Positions 41,470 to 50,393 of a stretch of 64,000 nt of DNA are shown here, one piece after another; within the stretch, counting starts at the first letter, position 1, and the number at the start of each line of letters is the position of its first letter. This DNA comes from a virus. Below the pieces are notes generated by a model that worked only from the letters and a program-made list of their open reading frames with translations, did not search any database and was not told the origin of the DNA. The DNA lies in the IMG/VR virus record IMGVR_UViG_3300024239_000014, positions 1 through 64,000 of that record, one strand, 5' to 3'. The translations under genes and the position numbers were made by a program.

Positions 41470-43098
41470 TTATGCTGGGGTGGTCAGAAGTGACTTCAGC
41501 ACGAGTGTGATGGTGTCGTTGTTGGCTGAAGTCACCAGCTTCCCTGACGCACTGATCGCAAAGGACCGGCTGTGCAGGTAGCGCTTGATTTCTTCACCAG
41601 AATCTTTCAGGTAGACAGTTTCTGCCGAGCAGGTATCGCCGTCATAGTCACCACCCAGATCGGCCAAGAACGCCGGGTGGGGTGCCATCGTGGAAATAAA
41701 CTTCGCATTGATGTCGGTGTCGGGAAATTCACGTGCCGTAAACTCGGCGCCTTTAGGTTCCCACGCTTCGTCCAACTCAATCTTGGCAGACGCTTTGACA
41801 GTAGTCCGACAATACAGCTGCGACGGGTACATACTTCCCACGCCTGCTACCGGATAGCGGGTTACAAAGGTGTACAGTTCGTACCACTTCTGATATCCAC
41901 TCAGGTAGAACAGTTCAGTGTACGTCATCGGATGGACATTCTTGCGACTCAGATTCTTCGGCAGGTCTTCAATGTCATTAAAGACCTTGAAGTGCTTGTC
42001 GTCGCTGTACACGAGCCCCAAGTAATACCCTTCAATCTTCACGGGCTTTTGACGCAACTTGGGATTTTCAAATGCTTCAATGAGCTTCTCGATCCCAGCC
42101 GCTGTTGTCCACTTGTCGATGGTTTCCACGCCGACTGATTTGTATTCAGCTTTGAGCGTTTTAGGGTTTACCAATAACGCGTCACGATCCGCGCCAGCAA
42201 AGACGTGACTGACCACGCCGGTCAAGATAAGGTGTACTGCTACAGGTAAGGCTGACTTCAGTGTTTGATACAACCCCATCTGGGTGTTGATCACGGACAT
42301 ACTGCGCAGACCACCGAAGTAGTCCGCCACGGTGTCCATTGAAGAAATAACGTTACGTGTCCCGTTGAATACGCGACGACTACCCCATTTAGCCTGAACG
42401 AACCCTTTCTTGCCGTAAAGGATTTCAGCGATCTTGTCGTAGATATCCGTGAACGCTCGTTCAAGACTCAGGCGAGCTGGGTCGAACGCGGAGTCGTCGT
42501 AACTGTTGACGTTACCAAGCGTGTTGCTGACCGCAATCAGGCGACGATAGGGGTCGTTGATCTCATCTTCGATGGTACGACCGTACTCATCTACCTCAAT
42601 GTCGCGCAGCCCAGCAGGAAGAACCAGGATCTTGTCGACCATGGCAACGCTGCGGTACTTTTCAACAAACTGCAGCGCAATACGACGGCGGATGCTTTTG
42701 GTTTCTCCAAATACAATCGATTGCCACTTTTCGGCAAAAAAACCAAATCCGGTTCCAGCACCATCCTCTTCAGGTAGTGCAGGAACAAAATCATTCTTTT
42801 GACCATCCCACTTGGCGTAGGCTTTACCGGTAGCAACGTCACCGTATAGGCCTTTCAGGTCCACCAGACGTCGATAAATCAGCGGGTGGAAGATCAAAGC
42901 TTTGATGTCGATGTAACCGAAGTTGGTATCGCGTTCAGGACTCCCGACTCGGCCAAAGGTCGTTGTAGAAAACAGACCATCTTCATGGTAGTTGTTGGTC
43001 ATCCCGTCGAAGATATCGAGCGACTTCACTTGGCGCATGGCCTTAAGTGATTCGGTCGTGGGTTTCAACAACCGTAAATTAAAGGGCGCTTTGGCCAT
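41470..43098 (-). CDS. Virion RNA polymerase beta' subunit, N-terminal part (phiKZ gp180-like)
   Basis: 542 residues from ATG 43098 (GGAG upstream; an earlier GTG at 43143 is less likely). The catalytic magnesium motif of beta' appears near the C-terminus as GGDYDGDTCSAE, the counterpart of NADFDGD. Upstream are RIALQFVEKYRSVAMVDKIL-type core elements and MTYTELFYLSGYQ. The beta' C-terminal half is absent here and must be encoded elsewhere in the genome, as in phiKZ where it is a separate gene. It is transcribed together with beta, 10 bases apart. Confidence 0.9.
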   Translation of the reverse strand: MAKAPFNLRLLKPTTESLKAMRQVKSLDIFDGMTNNYHEDGLFSTTTFGRVGSPERDTNFGYIDIKALIFHPLIYRRLVDLKGLYGDVATGKAYAKWDGQKNDFVPALPEEDGAGTGFGFFAEKWQSIVFGETKSIRRRIALQFVEKYRSVAMVDKILVLPAGLRDIEVDEYGRTIEDEINDPYRRLIAVSNTLGNVNSYDDSAFDPARLSLERAFTDIYDKIAEILYGKKGFVQAKWGSRRVFNGTRNVISSMDTVADYFGGLRSMSVINTQMGLYQTLKSALPVAVHLILTGVVSHVFAGADRDALLVNPKTLKAEYKSVGVETIDKWTTAAGIEKLIEAFENPKLRQKPVKIEGYYLGLVYSDDKHFKVFNDIEDLPKNLSRKNVHPMTYTELFYLSGYQKWYELYTFVTRYPVAGVGSMYPSQLYCRTTVKASAKIELDEAWEPKGAEFTAREFPDTDINAKFISTMAPHPAFLADLGGDYDGDTCSAETVYLKDSGEEIKRYLHSRSFAISASGKLVTSANNDTITLVLKSLLTTPA

Positions 43099-43208
43099 AG
43101 TGGACTCCGTCAGCGTAAAACTATGAGGGTTCCCAACGACCAATCCGCGCCGGGGTGTAACGAACCCGACAGGCGCCGATAGTCTATATGTCTTACAGGA
43201 ACAAACCG

Positions 43209-46200
43209 ATGGCTAAGAAAGACGATATCGATCTGGACAATGACTTCGATTTCGATGATTTCGAAGACTTTGACGATTTTAATGTCGATCCCCCGAAAGA
43301 CGACCGAAACCCTATTGTTAAAACAGGGGTGGCGGTCATTAAAGGCGCTGCCGAAGGGGTCGCTAGTGAGACCTTTTTGCGCGAGTTTACTCGCGCTGCT
43401 ATGCCCCCTGGATATAGCGAAGCATTTGACCTCGTCAGCGACGTCAAGAACCGTACGAGCAGTCTATACAATGAAGCCCGTACTAAATTAAAGCCAGCCA
43501 TCCGTGACGCCAAGAAAGCCGTCAATGCAGTGATGCCTGCGGCAGAAAAACTCCTGCCCAAAAGGCTGGCTGAAAAGATCAAAGCGGCAGTGGCACCCGA
43601 GAAGGAATTCTCGAACCAACAAGCTACTGCACAGGACTCTGAAATCACTGGCACCTTGGCATCGATCTTTGATGCACAAGTTCAGTTGGCTGAAGCAGAT
43701 AAAAACCGCCAAGAAGCCGAAGCGGTTATCAAAGACCGCCGTGACAGCAAGCGCCATGAAGAATCCGTGGTGGTTCTCCAAGACATCCGCGATGCTGCTG
43801 CCCGTCTGGTAGGGTATCAGGATAACGTTCTGTCCAAGTTCCAGCGCAAATCGCTGGAGCTCCAGTACCGCCAGTTCTTTGCTACTCGCGATTTGTTGGC
43901 GGTTACCCAATCGACAGCAAAAGCCACCATCGACGAACTCAAGGCAATTGCGAAGAACACCGGCCTTCCGGATTACGTGAAGATCCACAGCAGCGAAGCC
44001 TTTAAACAGGCGATGCGCGATAAGCTGATTGGACGCTTCACTGATTCTGCCGCCGAGTTTTCGCGGAACTTCCGTGAGAAGGTGTTTAAGAACATCAGCG
44101 AACGCGTGATGTCGAATGTCAATACATTCAAGGACTCCTTCTCTGCTGCCGCCCAGATGGGTGATGATCTCTCATCAATGAATGAGATGATGGCGGATGC
44201 GGAAGAGATGGGTATGGGTGGTGGTCGGACCGAGATGGCCGGCAACTTCGCTGGCGGTATGCTTGGTCAGTGGTTGGGGATTCGTGCAGGACGAAAACTT
44301 AGAAAGTACACTGAGTCGCACGATAAGACGGTTGCAACTGGCGCCGACCTGCTGTACAAGGTCCGTAACTCACCACAGCTGCTGTCTGAGTGGGCGAAGT
44401 CGCCTACTGACTACATGTCTAAGTACGGGATGTTGACTGACCTTGCAAAGTCGGTCATTCCGATCTTCAGTGGTCCTGGGGCAGAAGTTACAAATGCAGG
44501 CACGGCAGACGTTGTCGGCAATGCCTTCTTTGATAACCAAACCCATCGTTCAATCAACGAGGTAATTCCGGGATATCTGTCCCGTATTTACCAGACCATG
44601 GAAGGGATTCGTACCGGCGAAATGCCGGACCGCGTGGTGTACAACCACGAGCGCAACGCATTCACCTCGTACAAGCAGTCGGTTGGCGATATCAAACGCC
44701 GCCTGATTGCTCCCCAGGAACTTGAGTACTTCAAGAAAAATGTCGACGCCACGGTCGACCGGGTGGATGGTGATAAGAAGCTGAGTCCAGAAGCGCGGAA
44801 GGCACTGGCCGATCAGTTGTCAAAAGACGCCTATGCTAATAAGCGGTTTGACCCGACTCGTATGGTAACAGACGACGGGTATCATTCATCGATCGATACT
44901 GCAGTGCGGGATGAGTTGAAGGAGCATTTCCGGAACGCATTCGACCTCGACGATGACGGCAAAATGAGAGAAGGTGCAAAACCTCGCACGTTCTTGAATG
45001 AAGTCGATCGCTATTACAAAGACGTCATCAACAGCATGCCCAACCCCTACAGTCGTGTTAACCTGTATGCCAATACAGGACAGCGCGAACAGTTGCGGTC
45101 ATTGGGACTACTTAATCGCGTCGGTTTGCAAGATACCGTGGATGGTGCTTGGATGTCGCGTGTCCTCGCTGACCACCAGGCTGATACCCTGGATTACGAC
45201 GGCGTTGAGACGGACAGACCTACTGACACCCTGCGCCAGCGTGGCGGGAAGGGTCGGGCATCTAAAGCAGAGATTGCTGCATTCCGCACCCTTGCCGAGG
45301 AGTTAAAGAAGTTACGTGAGCAAGGAATTTCGAGCGGCCTTTCGAATGGCCAAAATGGGCCTCTTCATACTGGCAATGGCGCTCCTGGCGGTCCTGCTGC
45401 TGGTCCTGGAGCTACCCCTACGCCTGTGCCGCCGCCCCCGCAAGCGGGTGGAGCCGGTGGAGTAAGCAAGTGGGAAGAGACGATTAACTCAATCGTTGAC
45501 GGAACGGATCGGACTACGCAAGAAATCCGATCCTTCCGCGACGCACTGATGTCTGCTACTGGCGGAACCAACGAACTACTTGTGAAGGTGGTCGAAGCAT
45601 CCGCAATCATTGCCGATTTGATTCCTACAGCCGGTAGCGGGAGCGCTGGTACACGTGGCGGCAATCGCCGTTCGGTGGGTCAGATGATCAGCGGTGGGTT
45701 GGCAGGTATCATTGATAAAGGTCTGTGGTTGGGTGGTAAAGGCCTTGGTGCTATTTGGCGTGGCACTGGCCATACAGCCAAGGGTGCTTGGTGGGTTACC
45801 AAGAAACTCGCGGGACTCCCTTTGGCAGTGGCTTCAGGTACGATTAAGTACGGCCAGAAGCTTATGGAAAAGAGTCCGTTGAATTGGCTGCGCGAGAAGA
45901 AAGAAGCCATCAAGGGAGCTATCGACTTGCGTGCTGCCGATGGTCGCATTCTGATCGAGAAAGCTCGGCTGGCCGCCGGTGAATACCGCGATGCCATTAC
46001 AGGAGAAGTGATCAAACGTGTTCAGGATATCAAAGGTCAGCTACTGGATCCGGATGGTAAAGTAGTTTTGACCATTGAAGACATCAAGAAAGGTCTTTTT
46101 ACGGAAGAGGGTCGTCGCGTCTATTTGAAGCATGTGGGTGACATCATCCACGGCATTGATGGACGTGTGCGTGGTAGTGCCACTTTCCGTCGTATCCGGA

Positions 46201-49200
46201 ACCTTTGGAACTGGGATGCTGAAAAGATCTGTGACGTCTATATCCGTGATAAACCTGACCTTCCGGTCATGCAGGCGGTGGATATCCAACAGGGTAAATA
46301 CCGTGACAAGAAGTCAGGTCGGGTGATCAAAACGATCGGGGACATTGAAGGTGCTGTGGTTGACTGGGATAACAACCTGGTACTGACCGATGAACAGTAT
46401 TCAGATGGTCTCTTCGACCACAAGGGCAAACGCCTCAACCGCAATGTTGTTGGACGGGCCTTTGGTGCAGCCGTTGGTCTCGTCAAAGGCGGGCTCAATA
46501 TAAGCAGCTTGATGATGAAGCCGATGCAATGGATGGCTAAGAAGGCCAAGAGCGGCCTTAGGTCAATCCTTGTACCTTTTGACGTGTACGTCAAGGGCGA
46601 AACGTCGCCGCGACTGTTAGCCAGACTGATTCGTGCTGGTCAGTACATCTGTAAGTCCACCGGTAAAACAGTGGTATTGTATTCAGATATCGAAGGCCCT
46701 ATCGTCCACCGTAGCGATCCAAACGGTAATGAGCTCGTTACATTGGCCGAAGTTACCGCAGGACTTGTAGACCGTTTTGGGCGCCCTATCGAAGGGATTC
46801 CAAAGCGCCTTGTGAAGCTGGGTGTTGAAGCTGGCATCAAGGCTATTAGAATGGTTGGCAAGGTTGGTAAGTGGGCGTTGGATAAATCCAAAGGTGCGTG
46901 GGACGTGATGTCCAAGGGACTGGGTAAGTTCACGAGTTATCTCCGCGAACACTGGATCGGTAGCACTGAGGAAGTCAAACGCAGCAACAGCCTCCTGGAG
47001 AAAATCTACGAGCTGTTGGATGAGCGTTTACCAGGCGGTGGCAAGCGACGTCGCAAGGGTCGTAAAGGCCGTGGTGCAGCGGTGGCTGACAATGTCAAAC
47101 TCGACCAGAATGGCAATCCTGTCGGTAAACACGATAGTGATGGCGATGGTGATCGTGACGGGTCTTGGCGTGATATCTTGGCCAACAAAGCCAAGAACGC
47201 CAAAGACAAAGCGAAAGCACTGATTGAGAAGGTCAAAGCACCGAAAGGTAAAGGCCTGCTTGGCATGCTCTCCACGCTGACAGCAGGGATCGGTTCACTG
47301 ATTTCTGCCATTGCGACATTCAACCCGCTGAAGTTCCTGACTAAGATTCCTGGCCTTGGTAAGCTCGGTAAACTGGCTGCCGGTGCTTGGGGTGGTATGA
47401 AGGCACTCGGGTTAGGAATTGCTGGTCGCGCCACAGCCGGTGGAGTCATGGGTACGCTGGGTAAAGGGATTGGTGCGGTTGGCCGGTTTGTTGGTCGCAA
47501 CATTCTCTGGCGTGGGTTAACTTGGGCTGCCTTTGGCTTGGCCAGCGTGGTCAGCACGCCAGTACTGGCTGTTGGTGCGGTGGTTGCCGGTGCTGCGATC
47601 GGTGGATATCTGCTGTATAAGTACCTGACCAAAGAAAACAAGCTGACTCGACTGCGCGCCTTGCAGTACGGTATCGACCCGGATGATAACGACCAGGTAG
47701 GACCTGTTGCCAAGCTCGAAGAAATCTTTGGTCCTCATGTGACGGTAAATCGCGTGGGTGATTTGAAGGTAGAAGGCGAGCCTGACATGAAACAAATGTT
47801 GGAGCCTTTTGGTATCGATCCTCAGAATGACGGCGATGTCGCACGTTTCGCTCAATGGACGGTGTGGTTCAAGGATCGTTTCAAACCGGTCTACTGTAAG
47901 CATCGCATCGAACTCGGGACCCGTGTACCTGAAGCCGATATTGGCGATGTGGATAAAGTGATCAAGCCCGAATACAAACTCCCGTTTGCTCGGGGTACGA
48001 TGATTACCACCGAACCCAGCCCGTACAACGTGACACATTCGCCGTTTGGCGATCAACCATTGCCTGTGGGTACGGAAAAGATCCGTGCCTTGATTTCTGA
48101 GATCGAAAAGGAATTCGGTCAGAAGGAAATTAAAACCGATAAAGGTACTTACCGTCCTGCTTTGCAGGGGTTGACGGTTCCTAATCGGTTCGCTGGCAAT
48201 AGCGCTGCAGATGAGGCCGCACGACGGACACTCGAAGGCTTGAGCAAAGACGAGTACTTGACTGAAGACGAAGCCAAACGCCAACGTGATAAGTTGGGTA
48301 CTGTGGGTGCTGGCACTGTTACCTGGAGCACTCTGCCGGTGAATCGGATCGATGAGATCACCTCTATTCGATTCCGTGTTTACGGGATGTCCAAGCTTCT
48401 GGTATCGCACACCAATGCGTTGATGTCGTTCGAGAAGGACGTCATGGACATGGTGGACCTTGGTGCTGGTAAAGACGCAGTATTCAGCGGTGATCAAATT
48501 ACCATCTACGAAAAGTATGCTTCGTTGTTTAACCGCTTGGCGGGTAATGAGGCAGACCGGACGCAGTGGACCTACTGGATGATGAACCGTTTCTTGCCGA
48601 CCTTCTTGGCGTATGTCGGAATGGTTCGTAAGTTGGTTCCCGGTGGATTGGTCAGTGAAGCATGGAAGAACTTCAAACCTGAGCAGAAGCTTCAGGTGGC
48701 AGAGGCGTTAGCAAACGTGCGCGTGAAAATCAAGGATGATGAAGTCTCGGTCTGGAAGATCGAGGCGGGTCCGTTCCCAGATCTGGAAGTGAACACCAAC
48801 CCAGAAAGTATCAAGCCGATCCTGGACGCGCTCCGTAAGGCGGTACTGGACAAGAAGGTGGAGGAATCCTTCAAAACGGACGCGCAGAAGAAAGCCGAAG
48901 CCGAAGTCGGTAAGCTGGTCAAAGGAAAGAATCTTGGGATCGCCCCAGGTACTGGTCCGCTCATGCCTACGGGCAACGGGAATCAGGTAGGCTTCCTGGA
49001 CGGCATGATGGGTGGACTGGCGGCTTCGGCTGGTGGTCAACCTGTAGCGGCTATCGTAACGGGTAGTGGTGGTAAGGCGTCGGATATCACAGCAGGTACG
49101 GCGTACCAGAAACTGGCTAGCAATGCTAGCCGTGCTCAACGGTGGGATGCCGTGAAAGACATTATCACACAAGCAGCGCGGATGGCTGGGGTTGACCCGG

Positions 49201-50333
49201 CGTTGATGGCGGCTATTGCTGGGGTAGAGTCTAACATGAACCCGAACGCTGGTGCGTCGACGTCGTCTGCTAAGGGGTTGTACCAGTTCACCAAGTCAAC
49301 TTGGGCTGAGACTCTCCAGAAGCATGGGATGAAGTATAACCTGCCGTCAGATGCTGATCCAATGGACCCGGTGGCTAATGCCCTGATGGGTGCAGAGTTC
49401 TTAAAGGACAACATGGCATACTTCGAACGCCGGATGGGTCGCAGACCGTCTGACTACGAGTTGTACATGATGCACTTCTTAGGCGCAGGGGGCGGTGTTC
49501 ATTTCCTGAAGTCGCCGATGACAGCTATGGCATCTGATGCCTTGGTCGATAAAGGTGCGCTGTCCGCTAACAAACCGATCTTCTACACCGAGAGTGGGCG
49601 GATGCGGACAGTTGCAGAGGTTACTCAGGAAGTCCAACGTCGGATGGAAGCAAATGGTCGTCCGTACGGGCGATTGGCTAGTACCTACGTGGGTACGGGT
49701 CAAACACCCATTTCGCCAATGTTGGAGCGTCCGACTGAACCGGAAGGTACTGCAGCTCCGGCTGCTCCGGCGATGTCGGTAACCACCATGCCTGCCGTTC
49801 CAGGGTCAGCACCCGTTGCTCCGGCAAAAGTATCGCCGTTGCCAGACATGACACCGGTTAAGCCAGACCCGTCCAGTGGTTATCGAACCACCGTTAACGT
49901 TCCGGGTGCTGGCGATGCAGGGATTGCAGCACCGTCTGTGACCACTACTGCTTCCATGATCATGCCGGTATCGTCGCCCGTGGCGACCATTCCGACCGCT
50001 GATCCGGGTACCAAACAGCGCGAACGCGCTATCAGGGACCAGGAAGTCAGACAGCAGCGTCAACAGCAAATCCGTCAGGCACAGGAAGCCGAAGTATCGC
50101 GGATGACCACCGAGCAAGCAATCAAAGTTGAAACGGTTTTGAACCAACAGCTTGAGGTCCAAAAGACCATGGTTGTGAAACTCGATGAGGTGGTCAAGGA
50201 ACTCAGGGCACAGTCAAAGCAGTTGAAGGCTAGCCAGCAGGCGCCTGCGCAAGCAAGCACACCAGCAAAACCAGTCCGTCAGACGCGAGACGCCTTGCCA
50301 AGGGAACCGGTTGTTGATATGAGGTCACGTTAA
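43209..50333 (+). CDS. Giant virion protein with lytic transglycosylase domain (phiKZ gp181-like, tape-measure-like)
   Basis: 2374 residues from ATG 43209 (AGGA upstream). The N-terminus is very acidic (DDIDLDNDFDFDDFEDFDDF). A helical region is followed by a Pro/Gly linker (~residues 725-750). Three diverged repeats occur at ~908-975, 1012-1077 and 1126-1196 (GxYxDxxTGxVIKxxxDIxG...LTxxxxxxGL). Gly/Ala hydrophobic segments at ~1350-1480 resemble tape-measure membrane segments. An SLT lytic transglycosylase domain spans ~1980-2165 (AIAGVESNMNPNA, catalytic Glu ~2007; SAKGLYQFTKSTW). A Pro/Ala tail and a coiled coil end the protein. It likely spans the tail and digests peptidoglycan during entry. 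Confidence 0.88.
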   Translation: MAKKDDIDLDNDFDFDDFEDFDDFNVDPPKDDRNPIVKTGVAVIKGAAEGVASETFLREFTRAAMPPGYSEAFDLVSDVKNRTSSLYNEARTKLKPAIRDAKKAVNAVMPAAEKLLPKRLAEKIKAAVAPEKEFSNQQATAQDSEITGTLASIFDAQVQLAEADKNRQEAEAVIKDRRDSKRHEESVVVLQDIRDAAARLVGYQDNVLSKFQRKSLELQYRQFFATRDLLAVTQSTAKATIDELKAIAKNTGLPDYVKIHSSEAFKQAMRDKLIGRFTDSAAEFSRNFREKVFKNISERVMSNVNTFKDSFSAAAQMGDDLSSMNEMMADAEEMGMGGGRTEMAGNFAGGMLGQWLGIRAGRKLRKYTESHDKTVATGADLLYKVRNSPQLLSEWAKSPTDYMSKYGMLTDLAKSVIPIFSGPGAEVTNAGTADVVGNAFFDNQTHRSINEVIPGYLSRIYQTMEGIRTGEMPDRVVYNHERNAFTSYKQSVGDIKRRLIAPQELEYFKKNVDATVDRVDGDKKLSPEARKALADQLSKDAYANKRFDPTRMVTDDGYHSSIDTAVRDELKEHFRNAFDLDDDGKMREGAKPRTFLNEVDRYYKDVINSMPNPYSRVNLYANTGQREQLRSLGLLNRVGLQDTVDGAWMSRVLADHQADTLDYDGVETDRPTDTLRQRGGKGRASKAEIAAFRTLAEELKKLREQGISSGLSNGQNGPLHTGNGAPGGPAAGPGATPTPVPPPPQAGGAGGVSKWEETINSIVDGTDRTTQEIRSFRDALMSATGGTNELLVKVVEASAIIADLIPTAGSGSAGTRGGNRRSVGQMISGGLAGIIDKGLWLGGKGLGAIWRGTGHTAKGAWWVTKKLAGLPLAVASGTIKYGQKLMEKSPLNWLREKKEAIKGAIDLRAADGRILIEKARLAAGEYRDAITGEVIKRVQDIKGQLLDPDGKVVLTIEDIKKGLFTEEGRRVYLKHVGDIIHGIDGRVRGSATFRRIRNLWNWDAEKICDVYIRDKPDLPVMQAVDIQQGKYRDKKSGRVIKTIGDIEGAVVDWDNNLVLTDEQYSDGLFDHKGKRLNRNVVGRAFGAAVGLVKGGLNISSLMMKPMQWMAKKAKSGLRSILVPFDVYVKGETSPRLLARLIRAGQYICKSTGKTVVLYSDIEGPIVHRSDPNGNELVTLAEVTAGLVDRFGRPIEGIPKRLVKLGVEAGIKAIRMVGKVGKWALDKSKGAWDVMSKGLGKFTSYLREHWIGSTEEVKRSNSLLEKIYELLDERLPGGGKRRRKGRKGRGAAVADNVKLDQNGNPVGKHDSDGDGDRDGSWRDILANKAKNAKDKAKALIEKVKAPKGKGLLGMLSTLTAGIGSLISAIATFNPLKFLTKIPGLGKLGKLAAGAWGGMKALGLGIAGRATAGGVMGTLGKGIGAVGRFVGRNILWRGLTWAAFGLASVVSTPVLAVGAVVAGAAIGGYLLYKYLTKENKLTRLRALQYGIDPDDNDQVGPVAKLEEIFGPHVTVNRVGDLKVEGEPDMKQMLEPFGIDPQNDGDVARFAQWTVWFKDRFKPVYCKHRIELGTRVPEADIGDVDKVIKPEYKLPFARGTMITTEPSPYNVTHSPFGDQPLPVGTEKIRALISEIEKEFGQKEIKTDKGTYRPALQGLTVPNRFAGNSAADEAARRTLEGLSKDEYLTEDEAKRQRDKLGTVGAGTVTWSTLPVNRIDEITSIRFRVYGMSKLLVSHTNALMSFEKDVMDMVDLGAGKDAVFSGDQITIYEKYASLFNRLAGNEADRTQWTYWMMNRFLPTFLAYVGMVRKLVPGGLVSEAWKNFKPEQKLQVAEALANVRVKIKDDEVSVWKIEAGPFPDLEVNTNPESIKPILDALRKAVLDKKVEESFKTDAQKKAEAEVGKLVKGKNLGIAPGTGPLMPTGNGNQVGFLDGMMGGLAASAGGQPVAAIVTGSGGKASDITAGTAYQKLASNASRAQRWDAVKDIITQAARMAGVDPALMAAIAGVESNMNPNAGASTSSAKGLYQFTKSTWAETLQKHGMKYNLPSDADPMDPVANALMGAEFLKDNMAYFERRMGRRPSDYELYMMHFLGAGGGVHFLKSPMTAMASDALVDKGALSANKPIFYTESGRMRTVAEVTQEVQRRMEANGRPYGRLASTYVGTGQTPISPMLERPTEPEGTAAPAAPAMSVTTMPAVPGSAPVAPAKVSPLPDMTPVKPDPSSGYRTTVNVPGAGDAGIAAPSVTTTASMIMPVSSPVATIPTADPGTKQRERAIRDQEVRQQRQQQIRQAQEAEVSRMTTEQAIKVETVLNQQLEVQKTMVVKLDEVVKELRAQSKQLKASQQAPAQASTPAKPVRQTRDALPREPVVDMRSR

Positions 50334-50341
50334 CCCATTAG

Positions 50342-50365
50342 AGGGGAGCGGTCACCCGCTCCCCT
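50342..50365 (+). terminator. Terminator after the giant virion gene
   Basis: 10-bp stem AGGGGAGCGG/CCGCTCCCCT with loop TCAC, followed by TTATTTTCC, a fair U-tract. Confidence 0.8.
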
Positions 50366-50393
50366 TTATTTTCCGCATTCTGAGGTAACTACC

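Noticed and set aside
47517-48497. Minus-strand open frame of 326 codons inside the giant virion gene
   Set aside because: Lies wholly inside the tape-measure-like gene on the opposite strand; composition looks like a shadow frame.
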